Shown here in pieces: positions 18,489-27,743 of a stretch of DNA of 64,000 bases. The stretch comes from JBKEDF01 sp047975325 (GTDB lineage: Bacteria > Pseudomonadota > Alphaproteobacteria > Rhodobacterales > Rhodobacteraceae), in the NCBI GenBank assembly GCA_047975325.1, contig JBKEDF010000057.1:1-64000 (forward strand), given 5' to 3'. Each line of letters opens with the position of its first letter. The first letter of the stretch is position 1. The notes under the pieces were generated by a model. The model did no database searches. It saw nothing but the letters and a program-made list of their open reading frames with translations, and was not told the DNA's origin. Position numbers and translations under genes: made by a program.

Positions 18489-19426
18489 TTCTTTTGCACC
18501 CTCGGATCCAGCCGGGCATAGAGCAGGTCGACAATAAGGTTCAGCAGGATGAAACCAAGCGCCAGGACCAGGATCGTTCCCTGCGCCAAGGGGAAATCCG
18601 ATGACAGGATTGCCCCTACCGCCAGCCGCCCGATCCCGGGATAGGAAAAGATCGTTTCGGTCACCACCGCGCCGCCCAGCAGGTAACCGATCTGCAAACC
18701 CACCAGCGTCACCACCGGGATCAGCGCATTGCGCAACCCATGCCGCAGGATCACCCGCCTTTCGCTGAGGCCCTTGGCGCGGGCGGTGCGCACATGATCC
18801 AGTCGCAACACCTCCAGCACGCTTGAACGGGTCATCCGCGAAACCGGACCGATGAAGATCAGCCCCAGCGACAATGCGGGCAACGCGATATAACGTAGTC
18901 CCTCCAGCGTCCAGAGTGGCCCACCCCGACCGATGAAGGGAAACAGCGGGTATTTCACCCCCAGAAACTGGATCAGCAAAAGGCAGATAAAGAAGATCGG
19001 CAGTGAAACCCCGGCAACCGATATGGCCATGATGAGCCGGTCAAATAGTGATCCTCGCCAAACCGCAGCCATGGTTCCCATCGCTATTCCCAGGGGGATT
19101 GACCAGATCAGGCAAGCGAGCATCAGTTCCAGCGTGGGGATGATGGCCGCGCCCAGTTCACTTGCCACCGTCTTGTTGGAAATCAGCGACCGCCCCAGAT
19201 CCCCCTGTGCCAACCGTTTCATGTAACGGCCGAATTGCACATAGATTGGCTGGTCAAGCCCCATTTCCTTGCGGATTTCCTCCACCACCTCAGGTGTTGC
19301 GGTTGGCCCGGCCAGAATGCGGGCCGGATCCCCCGGTGCAAATTGTATCAGCACGAACCCCAATACCAGCACGCCAAGAAGGACAGGGATGGACAGGAGC
19401 AGCCTGTTGACGACAGTTTCAATCAT
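18485..19426 (-). CDS. Oligopeptide-type ABC transporter permease (DppB-like), system A
   Basis: The 313-residue permease begins MIETVVNRLLLSIPVLLGV with the usual first helix of DppB proteins, then QFAPGDPARILAG, and an EAA loop at RTARAKGLSERRVILRHG. It is the first intact gene of ABC operon A. The chosen ATG at 19426 overlaps the stop of a 31-codon LysR-like remnant (ATGA), so translation may be coupled to that fragment. The ribosome site just upstream is weak (GGCGGTAG). An ATG at 19453 in the same frame is possible but lies inside the remnant. Confidence 0.88.
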   Translation of the reverse strand: MIETVVNRLLLSIPVLLGVLVLGFVLIQFAPGDPARILAGPTATPEVVEEIRKEMGLDQPIYVQFGRYMKRLAQGDLGRSLISNKTVASELGAAIIPTLELMLACLIWSIPLGIAMGTMAAVWRGSLFDRLIMAISVAGVSLPIFFICLLLIQFLGVKYPLFPFIGRGGPLWTLEGLRYIALPALSLGLIFIGPVSRMTRSSVLEVLRLDHVRTARAKGLSERRVILRHGLRNALIPVVTLVGLQIGYLLGGAVVTETIFSYPGIGRLAVGAILSSDFPLAQGTILVLALGFILLNLIVDLLYARLDPRVQKK

Positions 19427-19518
19427 GAAGCTACCGCCGCCATCGTGCCGCAATCAAGGACGGCGGCAAAGGATTCAAGCTGGCGCAGGCCAAGATCGCA
19501 ACGTTGGTCGACAGGCAT
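19423..19518 (-). pseudogene. Truncated LysR-type regulator N-terminus
   Basis: A 31-codon reading frame runs into the ATG of the DppB-like gene. Its product contains LRQLESFAAVLDCGTM, which matches the first helix and turn of LysR-family helix-turn-helix domains (compare LRxLxxFxxVxExGSxxxAA). It then stops after AAVAS, before the recognition helix. This looks like the beginning of a LysR regulator whose remaining 260 or so residues have been deleted, joining its start directly to the transporter operon. It could still be translated as a leader that couples to dppB. The assignment rests on a short match. Confidence 0.6.
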
Positions 19519-19608
19519 GACATTCCCCCCGAACGGCCCTCCTGGGGCTGAGATCAGGATTGTCGGGGAATGGCCTTTGAAGCAAGTCTCATCTGCTGCG
19601 GAAACCCA

Positions 19609-20979
19609 TCATTCTCCGTGCTGTTTGCGGGCATCCTCCAGCCGATCCCGGTAGTCCTGTCGATCCGGGGCCAGTTCCGCCGCGCGTTCGAAGGCCGCAA
19701 CCGCGGCCGTGACATCCCCCTGACGCAGCAGCACCTGCCCAAGTGTATCCTGAACCACGGCAAGCTTTGGCGCGGCTTTGGCGGCGCGTTGGGCAAGGCT
19801 GACGGCCTCCTCGATCTCCCCCCGATCCAGCAGGAGCAGTGACAGGTTATTGAGCGCCGGGATATTCCCGCCATCGGCATCCAGCACTGCGCGATAGCTG
19901 CCCACCGCCGCATCTGGCTGGCCCGCGCGGGTCTGGATATCCGCAAGAAGGAAAATATCACCGGGATCCCCGCTGGCCGCCAGGGTTTGGGCAAATTCCA
20001 GCGCGCTTTCCATATTTCCCAGTCGGGCCTGCGCCTGCATGGCCCCCCTGAGCAGCGCGGGGTTATGCGGCGCCTTTCGCAACCCTTCATCAAAAGCGGC
20101 GGCAGCCCCTTCGTAATTGCGTTGCAACCCCCGCAGCGCGCCCAGTTCGAAGGCCAGTTCCGGTTGATCCGGCATGGCTGCCACCGCAGCCGAAAGCGTT
20201 GTTTCCGCCGCAGCCAGATCACCTGACGATGCCGTGATCTTGGCCAGGGCAATTGCCGCGGCAAAATCGTTTTTGGCCGCATGACGCAAAACTGCGGTGG
20301 CCTCCTCAGCCTTTCCGGTGGCTGTCAGGGCCTCGGCGGCAATCGCTGCCACGCCCGGGGCGGGGGGTGTGGCTTCGACAAAAGGCCCCAGAAGATCAAG
20401 CGCGCGGTCATGGTCGCCACGTCGGGTATACAGAAGGGCAAGATCCCGCTTTACCCCAAGATATTCGGGCGCAGTCCCTTTCAGCCCCGCCTCATAATGC
20501 CGGATTGCGGAGTCATCATCCCCGTCCATCGCATCAAGATATCCAAGCCGCTGATGCGTCAGCCGGTCAGCGGGGGCAAGTTTCAGGGCCTGATCAAAGT
20601 AGTCCCGGGCGGTCCGGTAATCCTGTTCCGCAAGGGCCAGGTCACCCAGTTTCGTCATTGCCGTATATTGCCCGGGCGCCAGGCGCAGTGCCTCTTCAAA
20701 GGCTGCCCTGGCGCCGGGCAGATCGCCGGATTTGGCAAGGGCAATTCCCAGAAATTCGTGGGCGGCGGGATCCTCGGGCAGACGGGTCAGCAATTTTCGT
20801 GCAGGGCCCGGATCGCCGGCAAGCGCGGCGGCCATCACATCGTCAAGGCCGATTGCGCTGATTGGCGCATCCATCGACATTTCCGGGGGGTCCAGCGTTG
20901 CCGCAGAAACTGCGATGGGACAGGACATCATGGCAGGCACAAGGAAAATCACGGCCAGGTTTCTGGGAATTGAAAACAT
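19609..20979 (-). CDS. Secreted or periplasmic TPR-repeat protein
   Basis: The 456-residue protein has an N-terminal signal peptide (NLAVIFLVPAMMSCPIAVSA) and then back-to-back tetratricopeptide repeats across almost its full length, for example YTAMTKLGDLALAEQDYRTA and LAPADRLTHQRLGYLDAMD. Such repeats form a protein-binding superhelix. MMSC before the mature part is an imperfect lipobox, so a lipoprotein is possible. Two ATGs occur; the second (20979) has better spacing from GGAGGG. The gene follows the VPLPA-CTERM protein gene after a terminator. It may work with that surface system (TPR partners are known for exosortase systems), but this is inference. Confidence 0.78.
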   Translation of the reverse strand: MFSIPRNLAVIFLVPAMMSCPIAVSAATLDPPEMSMDAPISAIGLDDVMAAALAGDPGPARKLLTRLPEDPAAHEFLGIALAKSGDLPGARAAFEEALRLAPGQYTAMTKLGDLALAEQDYRTARDYFDQALKLAPADRLTHQRLGYLDAMDGDDDSAIRHYEAGLKGTAPEYLGVKRDLALLYTRRGDHDRALDLLGPFVEATPPAPGVAAIAAEALTATGKAEEATAVLRHAAKNDFAAAIALAKITASSGDLAAAETTLSAAVAAMPDQPELAFELGALRGLQRNYEGAAAAFDEGLRKAPHNPALLRGAMQAQARLGNMESALEFAQTLAASGDPGDIFLLADIQTRAGQPDAAVGSYRAVLDADGGNIPALNNLSLLLLDRGEIEEAVSLAQRAAKAAPKLAVVQDTLGQVLLRQGDVTAAVAAFERAAELAPDRQDYRDRLEDARKQHGE

Positions 20980-20999
20980 CATGCCCTCCGGTAAAGGAA

Positions 21000-21023
21000 A
21001 AGGGCCGCCCCGAAAGACGGCCC
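21000..21023 (-). terminator. Rho-independent terminator after the VWA gene
   Basis: Read on the minus strand, an 8-bp stem (GGGCCGTC with GGCGGCCC, one G-U pair) encloses TTTCGG and is followed by TTTTCCTTT. It lies 27-50 bp after the von Willebrand A gene and just before the ribosome site of the TPR gene, so it should end or attenuate read-through. Confidence 0.75.
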
Positions 21024-21049
21024 ATCATATTTACACCCTATCGGGGTGA

Positions 21050-22141
21050 TTAGCTACGCCGGCGGCGGCGGATCACCAGACCCGCACCAAGCAGCGCACC
21101 AAGATAAAGCGGCAGCGCGGCAGGCAGCGGAACCGCAGCCACGTCGTCGGTGACGGTCACGATGTCGCGTTCCAGTGCCACCTGACCACCGTCGACCAGT
21201 GCGGGAATGTTGAAATCATAAACCCCGGCTTCCGTTGCCGCGAAGGTTACTTCGAATTCGAAGCTTCTTTCTTCCTCACGCGTCCAGCCGTCTGCCGGAG
21301 TGGTGAAGAGCGGCGTATAGGAAATATCCAGGCCGTCAATCGTCGGAATACCAAGATCTACCGAACTGTAGCTGGCGAAGGTTGTATCGACCGCATCAAG
21401 GATCAGGTCAACCATGCCCGCGCCGGAAGATGAAAGCGTCACCACCGTGCCACCGGTTGCCGCCGCAAAACGGTTGGCTTGTCCGGCAACGATCGTGCCC
21501 GAAGCGGCGTTCATACCAGCAAGCGACGTCCCGTAGGTATTGCCGATATGAAGCGTAATGTTTTCCGCGTTCAACGCGCCGGTTACATCGCTCTCGGAGG
21601 GGTAAGCCCCGCCGACATGGCCGGGCGCGTCACCGAACATGACGACCACGCGGGTCGAATCCGCACGCCAATCCGTGTCATTTGCCACGGATTGCAACGC
21701 AATCAGGTTGCCCTCCGGGAAATTACCCCCACCTCTGGCGCTCCAGGTATCGATTGCCGTCTGTATCGAAGCCGAATCGGAAATATCAGTCAGGCCAAGA
21801 TTGGTCCGATAGGTGAAACTGTCGCGGGTGTCCTTGTACTCCCCGACGCCCATCTGCACATCGCCATAGGCGGACAGCCCCGAGAGGATTGCAGAGGCGC
21901 TCGACCTTGCCGAGCTGATCTGCCCGCTCATTGAGCCGGTCGTATCCGCAAGGAAGAACACATCGAGCTTCGCATCCGTGGGGGATCCAGCAGAAACGGT
22001 AACCGTCTTGGTGAAGGTTACGGATTCACCAACCTCCAGTGTAACGGAATACAGATCAGGGGAAATCGAGTCGGCATGAGCGGCCCCAACGCCCATGGTC
22101 ATGGCGGCCGCTGCGGCAGCAACAAGACGCATATCAATCAT
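21050..22141 (-). CDS. von Willebrand factor A domain protein with VPLPA-CTERM anchor
   Basis: The 363-residue protein has a signal peptide (MRLVAAAAAAMTMGVGAAHA region), a VWA/integrin-like domain with a MIDAS-type start (FFLADTTGSMSGQI near residue 66) and later VVMFGDAPGH, a beta-rich segment, and the C-terminal tail VPLPAALPLYLGALLGAG followed by a run of arginines. That tail is the VPLPA-CTERM sorting signal, recognised in Rhodobacteraceae and related bacteria by a dedicated exosortase. The protein should be exported, trimmed and held at or released from the cell surface, where the VWA domain could bind a protein or glycan. No exosortase gene lies in this window. Confidence 0.85.
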   Translation of the reverse strand: MIDMRLVAAAAAAMTMGVGAAHADSISPDLYSVTLEVGESVTFTKTVTVSAGSPTDAKLDVFFLADTTGSMSGQISSARSSASAILSGLSAYGDVQMGVGEYKDTRDSFTYRTNLGLTDISDSASIQTAIDTWSARGGGNFPEGNLIALQSVANDTDWRADSTRVVVMFGDAPGHVGGAYPSESDVTGALNAENITLHIGNTYGTSLAGMNAASGTIVAGQANRFAAATGGTVVTLSSSGAGMVDLILDAVDTTFASYSSVDLGIPTIDGLDISYTPLFTTPADGWTREEERSFEFEVTFAATEAGVYDFNIPALVDGGQVALERDIVTVTDDVAAVPLPAALPLYLGALLGAGLVIRRRRRS

Positions 22142-22570
22142 CTTTCTGTCCCATCCTTTTCAAATACCAGTCCGCAATCAACGGATCTCCACAAGATTTG
22201 CGAACAATTGCAGGGATCACACCCATATTCTTGCGTCAAAATCTTAACCATCAACTCACCACTTTGAACTACAAAGCTTTTCTTTCTATGGGAGGGAGTC
22301 TCCGAAAAAATTTCAACTTTTACCTTTTTGCATGCATGCCCACTCATCACGCACCCGTGTAATATACGTTTTAAGCACCAACAGATTCAATAATGACGCC
22401 ACGTCATATTTTATGCAGAACCGGTCATCGCCGCGTCGGATTCCCGGGAAGGCCTGACCCGGCCTCATTCCTTTTGTGACTGGAATCTTGGCGCTTTGTC
22501 ATTGGACAGTGTTCGCCCCGGCGGGGAAACATTGGCCAGTTGTCTGAAAATCAGTCTCTTGGAGTGAGCA
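22142..22570. other. Divergent intergenic region
   Basis: This 429-bp spacer separates the minus-strand VWA gene from the plus-strand M20 hydrolase gene and must hold both promoters. The left 250 bp are noticeably AT-richer than the surroundings. A 70-codon minus-strand frame (22138-22350) crosses it but lacks a good ribosome site and a recognisable product. A short GGCC stem near 22450-22466 is too weak to call a terminator. I see no clear operator. Confidence 0.5.
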
Positions 22571-23998
22571 ATGCAGAATTCCGACGCGGTCTGGGATCAT
22601 GTGGAAACCCATCAGGGTGATCTGGTCGGGCTTTCCGATCGGGTCTGGGGCATGCCGGAAACGCTCTATGCCGAATATCGGTCCTGCGCCGAACATATTG
22701 CCATGCTGCGCGACAAGGGTTTTCGCGTGACGGAGGAAGTTGCAGGCATTCCCACCGCCGTGATCGGCGAGGCAGGTGAAGGTGGGCCGGTCATTGCGAT
22801 ACTGGGGGAATATGACGCGCTGCCGGGCTTGAGCCAGGAAGCCAATATTGCCGAGCCGCGACCGTTGGTCGTGGGTGGTAATGGCCATGGTTGTGGCCAT
22901 AACCTGCTTGGTTCCGCAGCCCTGCTGGCGGCCTGTGCGCTGAAGGACTGGCTGGCGGAAACCGGAACGCCCGGCCGCGTGCGCTATTACGGTTGCCCGG
23001 CGGAAGAAGGCGGCGCCGCAAAATCCTTCATGGTACGCGACGGTGCTTTTGATGATGTGGATGCGGCCATTACCTGGCATCCGGCGGCCATGACCAAGGT
23101 CGATGAGGCCGAAAGCCTGGCCAATACCCGGATGGATTTCGAATTTACCGGCCGATCGAGCCATGCCGCCGCCGCCCCTCATCTGGGCCGTTCGGCATTG
23201 GATGCGGCGGAGCTTCTGAATATCGGTGTGCAATATCTGCGTGAACATGTCCCGCAGGAAAGCCGGATCCATCATGCCTATCTTGATGCAGGTGGTACTG
23301 CCCCCAATGTGGTGCAGGGCCGGACCAAGACGCGTTATGCGATCCGGTCAACCACGCTGGCGGGGATGTTCGCGCTCAATGAACGGGTGCGCAAGATCGG
23401 TGAAGCCGCCGCCATGATGACAGAAACCGAAGTGAAGATCTCCATCATGTCGGCAGTGGCAAACATGCTGGGCAACACGCCCCTGGAAGAGGCGATGCAA
23501 AAGGCGATGGATGCGCTTGGTGGTGTGCCTTTCGATGATGCAGATCGCAAATATGCCGCCGACATCCAGGCCACGCTGTCACGTGAGGATATCGAGGCCG
23601 CCTATAGTGCCGTTGGTCTGAAGCCGCGCGAAAAAGAGCCGCTTTGCGACTATGTGGTCCCCTTGGAAAACCGGGGCGCCAAGATGATGGGGTCAACCGA
23701 TGTGGCAGATGTTTCCTGGGCCGTGCCGACGGTGCAGGCCCGTGTGGCAACCCACGCGATCGGAACTCCGGGCCATAGCTGGCAGATCACTGCGCAGGGC
23801 AAGGCCCCGGCAGCCCACAAGGGCATGATTTATGCTGCAAAGGTAATGGGTGTTACCGCAAGGATGCTGTTCACCGATGAACTGCTCTTGGCTCGTGCCA
23901 AGCAAGACCATCAGGACCGGATCGGGCGTGAACCCTATGTCTGCCCGATCCCCAAGGAGGTGAAACCGCCGTTGCAGCCGCGTCCTGCAGCGGAATAA
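22571..23998 (+). CDS. M20-family amidohydrolase (AbgB/aminobenzoyl-glutamate hydrolase-like)
   Basis: The 475-residue enzyme belongs to the M20 metallopeptidases of the amidohydrolase/AbgB branch. Zinc-binding segments are seen as GNGHGCGHNLLGSAAL near residue 103 and YGCPAEEGGAAKSF near 139, and the dimerisation lid domain follows (EFTGRSSHAAAAPHLGRSAL near 193). It hydrolyses an amide bond of an N-acyl or aminobenzoyl amino acid in the cytoplasm. It heads the operon of ABC system B, whose cargo it probably processes. A GGAGTGAGC ribosome site precedes the ATG. Confidence 0.88.
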   Translation: MQNSDAVWDHVETHQGDLVGLSDRVWGMPETLYAEYRSCAEHIAMLRDKGFRVTEEVAGIPTAVIGEAGEGGPVIAILGEYDALPGLSQEANIAEPRPLVVGGNGHGCGHNLLGSAALLAACALKDWLAETGTPGRVRYYGCPAEEGGAAKSFMVRDGAFDDVDAAITWHPAAMTKVDEAESLANTRMDFEFTGRSSHAAAAPHLGRSALDAAELLNIGVQYLREHVPQESRIHHAYLDAGGTAPNVVQGRTKTRYAIRSTTLAGMFALNERVRKIGEAAAMMTETEVKISIMSAVANMLGNTPLEEAMQKAMDALGGVPFDDADRKYAADIQATLSREDIEAAYSAVGLKPREKEPLCDYVVPLENRGAKMMGSTDVADVSWAVPTVQARVATHAIGTPGHSWQITAQGKAPAAHKGMIYAAKVMGVTARMLFTDELLLARAKQDHQDRIGREPYVCPIPKEVKPPLQPRPAAE

Positions 23999-24125
23999 GC
24001 CCCGGGGCCACCCCTGATTTTGAATGACAGCCGTGGGGCGGACACCGCCCTGGCGGCGCCACAAAGAATGATCGGGCGGTATGAACCGACCCGGCCCGTT
24101 TTCATCAACTGGGAGGAAGTTAAAG

Positions 24126-25721
24126 ATGAAATGTCGCTTGTTACTTGGTTCGTCCGCTTTGGCCGCAGCCCTTGCCGTGATGCCTGCATCGGCGGAAACG
24201 CCCGCCGATGCCTTGGTGATGGCCTGGAATATCGATGCCATTTCCACCTTTGACCCGGCCCAGGTCGGGGAGGTGGTAACGAATGAACTTTTGCAGAATA
24301 CATGCGATTCCCTGGTGAACTTCCGGCCGGATGCGGAAGCCGAGGTTATCCCCGCCTTTGCCGAAAGCTGGGATGTCTCGGAAGATGGCCGGGAGATCAC
24401 CTTTTATCTGAAAAAGGATGCAGTCTTTCCCTCCGGCAACCCGGTGACCGCACATGATACTGTCTGGTCGCTCAAGCGGGTTATCACGCTGGGCTACGGC
24501 AATTCCGCACAGCTGACGGAATACGGTTTTTCCAAGGAAACCATGGATGAACGGATCATCGCCCTGGATGATCATACGCTGGTGTTGAAATTCGGCAAAA
24601 CCTATCCGACCTCGCTTGTCCTGCAGGCCATTGCCGCCTATCGCGTCAGTTCAACGCTTGATCGCGCGCTGATCATGGAAAATGAACAGGATGGCGATCT
24701 GGGCAATGCCTGGCTGAAGGACAAGACGGCCTGCTACGGCCCCTATCACCTTGCCCAGTGGAATCAGGGCCAAGCTGTCATATTGCAGGCCAATCCTGAA
24801 TATGCGGGAACCAAACCCAAGTTGGGGCGGGTGTTTATCCGGCATGTCGCCGAAACCGGCACACAGCGGCTGATGGTGCAAAATGGCGATGTCGATATCG
24901 CCCGCGACCTGACACCGGAGGACTTGCGGGAACTGGAGGCGATCGAGGGGGTTCATATCGAATCCGCATTGCGCCCGCAGCTGCTTTACTGGATTTTCAA
25001 CACGACCGATGAGATCTTCGACGATCCCAAGGTGCGGCTCGCGATGAAATATCTCATCGATTACGACGGGCTCAGCAACACTGTGATGCAATATCTTGGT
25101 ACGCCATGGCAGAGCTTCGCGCAAAAGGGTGCCTTCGGGGCGCTGCCCGATGAAGAAGCCCTGCCCTTCTCACTCGATCTGGAAAAGGCAAAGGCGCTCC
25201 TGACCGAGGCGGGCTATCCCGATGGGTTCGAAACGACGGTCTTTATCGGTTCATTACCCTGGTCGGCCCCGCTGGGCCAGCATGTGCAGCAAAATGCGGC
25301 CAAGATCGGGGTGACGTTGAAGATCGAACAGATGGCCAATGCCCAGTTCTTTGCCAAGGTGCGAGGGCGGGAATTCCAGTCCGGCATCAAGACCTGGGCA
25401 ACCGGCGTGCCGGATGCGCATGGCAATGCCTCCCGTCTGGTGATGAACCCCGATAACAGCGACGAGGCCAAGCTTACGCAATACCCATCCTGGCGCGCGT
25501 CTTTCCAGAATCTTGAATTCAACAAGATCGTCGAAGAGGCGGCCGTTGAACCGGATGTGGAAAAGCGCCGGGAGATGTATCTGAACTTGCAGCGCGAATG
25601 GATGCAGACCGGCGAAATGGCCATGATGTTCCAGACATATTTCGTCGCTGCCGCACGTGACACGCTCAAGAATTGGACGTGGAACGGTTTCCAAGTCTAT
25701 TACGGGATGGCAGAAAAATAA
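24126..25721 (+). CDS. ABC transporter periplasmic substrate-binding protein (SBP_bac_5), system B
   Basis: The 531-residue protein starts at 24126 with a Sec signal (CRLLLGSSALAAALAVMPAS, cleaved at ASA-E) after GGGAGGAAG. The mature DppA/OppA-like body shows DAISTFDPAQVGEVVTNELL, AESWDVSEDGREITFYLKK and ACYGPYHLAQW. It binds a peptide-like ligand for the permeases that follow. The stop and the next start share bases (TAATG). The in-frame ATG at 24081 would place extra residues before the signal and is unlikely. Confidence 0.9.
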   Translation: MKCRLLLGSSALAAALAVMPASAETPADALVMAWNIDAISTFDPAQVGEVVTNELLQNTCDSLVNFRPDAEAEVIPAFAESWDVSEDGREITFYLKKDAVFPSGNPVTAHDTVWSLKRVITLGYGNSAQLTEYGFSKETMDERIIALDDHTLVLKFGKTYPTSLVLQAIAAYRVSSTLDRALIMENEQDGDLGNAWLKDKTACYGPYHLAQWNQGQAVILQANPEYAGTKPKLGRVFIRHVAETGTQRLMVQNGDVDIARDLTPEDLRELEAIEGVHIESALRPQLLYWIFNTTDEIFDDPKVRLAMKYLIDYDGLSNTVMQYLGTPWQSFAQKGAFGALPDEEALPFSLDLEKAKALLTEAGYPDGFETTVFIGSLPWSAPLGQHVQQNAAKIGVTLKIEQMANAQFFAKVRGREFQSGIKTWATGVPDAHGNASRLVMNPDNSDEAKLTQYPSWRASFQNLEFNKIVEEAAVEPDVEKRREMYLNLQREWMQTGEMAMMFQTYFVAAARDTLKNWTWNGFQVYYGMAEK

Positions 25722-26794
25722 TGTCCGATACCGGGATTTCCACAAAACCCCTTCCCGGTGGTGGACAGGGTGGGATTGCGATCCCGCCCTGGCTCTCCAC
25801 CGGCCTGAAACTGTTTGGTTCGGTCGCGATCACGCTGATCGGACTGGCGGCGCTGACCTTCATGATCGGACGGCTTCTGCCCATTGATCCCGTGTTGGCA
25901 GTCCTGGGCGATAATGCCACCCAGGAAGCCTATGATGCGATGGCTTCCAGGATGGGGCTCGACCAGCCCCTGATCATGCAGTTTCTGAATTACCTGTGGA
26001 ATATCCTGCATTTCGATTTCGGCAATTCACTGTTGTCGGGACGCCCGGTTTCCGAGGAAATCGCCCGCGTCTTCCCTGCAACGATGGAACTGGCAACCCT
26101 GGCGATGCTGATCGGTACCGGGATTGGCGTGCCGCTGGGGGTGGTGGCGGCAGTCTACCGTAATTCCTTTATCGACCATACCGCGCGGATCGTTTCGCTT
26201 TTGGGATATTCGGCACCGAATTTCTGGCTCGGCCTTATGGGGCTGGTCCTGTTTTATTCCACGCTCGGCTGGGTTGGTGGTCCGGGGCGGATCGACCTGA
26301 TCTATGAATTCGACCTGCAGCCCGATACCGGTTTCTTCCTGATCGATTCCGCACGGACGGGGCAATGGGATATCTTCCGCAACGTGCTTGGCCATCTGAT
26401 CCTGCCGGCCTCGATCCTGGGGTTGAGCGCGCTGGCCTATGTCAGCCGGATGACCCGGACCTTCATGATCGACCAGTTGGAACAGGAATATGTGATCACC
26501 GCGCAGGCCAAGGGTATTGGCCGTTGGCGGATCGTCTGGACCCATGTCTTTCGCAATATCGCGGTGCAGGTCATTACCGTGGTCGCGCTGTCCTATGCCT
26601 TTCTTCTGGAGGGTGCGGTCCTGACGGAAACGGTTTTCGCCTGGCCCGGATTTGGCCGCTACATGACCAATTCCCTGCTTTCGGGGGACATGAATTCCGT
26701 GGTCGGCTGTACGCTCGTGATCGGGGTGATCTTCGTCATGCTCAACCTGATCAGCGATATCCTCTATCGCATCATCGATCCACGTACGCGCTAA
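25721..26794 (+). CDS. Oligopeptide-type ABC transporter permease (DppB-like), system B
   Basis: The 357-residue permease has a longer hydrophilic N-terminus than usual (about 30 residues rich in proline and glycine), then a first helix SVAITLIGLAALTFMIGRLL, the family segment MASRMGLDQPLIMQFLNYLW, and an EAA loop around ITAQAKGIGRWRIVWTHVF. An insertion near residue 195-225 (GRIDLIYEFDLQPDTG) lies in a periplasmic loop. It is coupled to the binding-protein gene by a TAATG overlap. Confidence 0.9.
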   Translation: MSDTGISTKPLPGGGQGGIAIPPWLSTGLKLFGSVAITLIGLAALTFMIGRLLPIDPVLAVLGDNATQEAYDAMASRMGLDQPLIMQFLNYLWNILHFDFGNSLLSGRPVSEEIARVFPATMELATLAMLIGTGIGVPLGVVAAVYRNSFIDHTARIVSLLGYSAPNFWLGLMGLVLFYSTLGWVGGPGRIDLIYEFDLQPDTGFFLIDSARTGQWDIFRNVLGHLILPASILGLSALAYVSRMTRTFMIDQLEQEYVITAQAKGIGRWRIVWTHVFRNIAVQVITVVALSYAFLLEGAVLTETVFAWPGFGRYMTNSLLSGDMNSVVGCTLVIGVIFVMLNLISDILYRIIDPRTR

Positions 26795-26809
26795 GGGAAA
26801 GGCCTTTTC

Positions 26810-27733
26810 ATGACCGATACGACTTCCTCCGGGCGTTCGACCTCCCTGCGTGGATGGCTGTCCGACCCCGACCCCAAATCGCCGCTGCAGGCGCGGATGC
26901 ATCAATATTGGCGGATGTGGCGCAAGCTCTGCCGCAATGGATCGGCGCTGCTGGGGCTGGTCATCCTGCTGATCATCATCCTTGCAGCCGTTTTCGCGCC
27001 GCTTCTGGCCACGCATGACATCTATGCGCAGAACCTGAACAACCGGCTGGCCCTGCCTTCGGCAGAACATTGGTTCGGCACGGATGAGCTGGGTCGCGAT
27101 ATCTATTCGCGACTGTTATACGGCGCGCGCATCACCCTTTATATCGCGGGGCTGACCGCGGTTATCTCGGCACCGGTGGGGCTGCTGGTGGGCACGGCGT
27201 CAGGCTATTTTGGTGGCTGGGTCGATACCGTGATGATGCGTGTGACCGAAATCTTTCTGGCTTTCCCCTCGCTGATCCTGGCGCTGGCCTTCGTGTCGGC
27301 GCTCGGGCCGGGGATCAACAACGCGATCATCGCGATTTCGCTGACGGCCTGGCCACCCATTGCACGGCTTGCGCGGGCCGAAACGATGATCATCCGCAAG
27401 TCCGATTATATATCGGCGGTGCGGTTGCAGGGGGCATCTTCGCTCGGGATCATCGGGCGCCACGTTGTGCCGATGTGCATGCCTTCGGTGATTGCAAGGG
27501 TGACGCTCAACATGGCCTCGATCATTTTATCGGCGGCGGGTCTGGGCTTTCTGGGGCTTGGCGCACAACCGCCCAGCCCGGAATGGGGGGCGATGCTGTC
27601 CTCTGCACGGCAGTTCATCCTGTCCAACGGCTATGTTGCCGCCGCCCCTGGCCTTGCCATCCTGATGACCTCTATTGCCTTCAACCTTGTGGGTGACGGG
27701 CTGCGCGATGTTCTGGATCCACGCCATGACTGA
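26810..27733 (+). CDS. Oligopeptide-type ABC transporter permease (DppC-like), system B
   Basis: This 307-residue inner-membrane protein shows the DppC pattern: an OppC_N first helix (ALLGLVILLIIILAAVFAPL), FGTDELGRDIYSRLLYGARI near residue 88, and an EAA loop at ISAVRLQGASSLGIIGRHVV. It forms the channel heterodimer with the preceding DppB-like protein. Confidence 0.9.
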   Translation: MTDTTSSGRSTSLRGWLSDPDPKSPLQARMHQYWRMWRKLCRNGSALLGLVILLIIILAAVFAPLLATHDIYAQNLNNRLALPSAEHWFGTDELGRDIYSRLLYGARITLYIAGLTAVISAPVGLLVGTASGYFGGWVDTVMMRVTEIFLAFPSLILALAFVSALGPGINNAIIAISLTAWPPIARLARAETMIIRKSDYISAVRLQGASSLGIIGRHVVPMCMPSVIARVTLNMASIILSAAGLGFLGLGAQPPSPEWGAMLSSARQFILSNGYVAAAPGLAILMTSIAFNLVGDGLRDVLDPRHD

Positions 27734-27743
27734 GGAAAAGGCC

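Noticed and set aside
22138..22350. 70-codon minus-strand frame upstream of the VWA gene
   Set aside because: It touches the VWA start, lacks a ribosome site and has no recognisable product.
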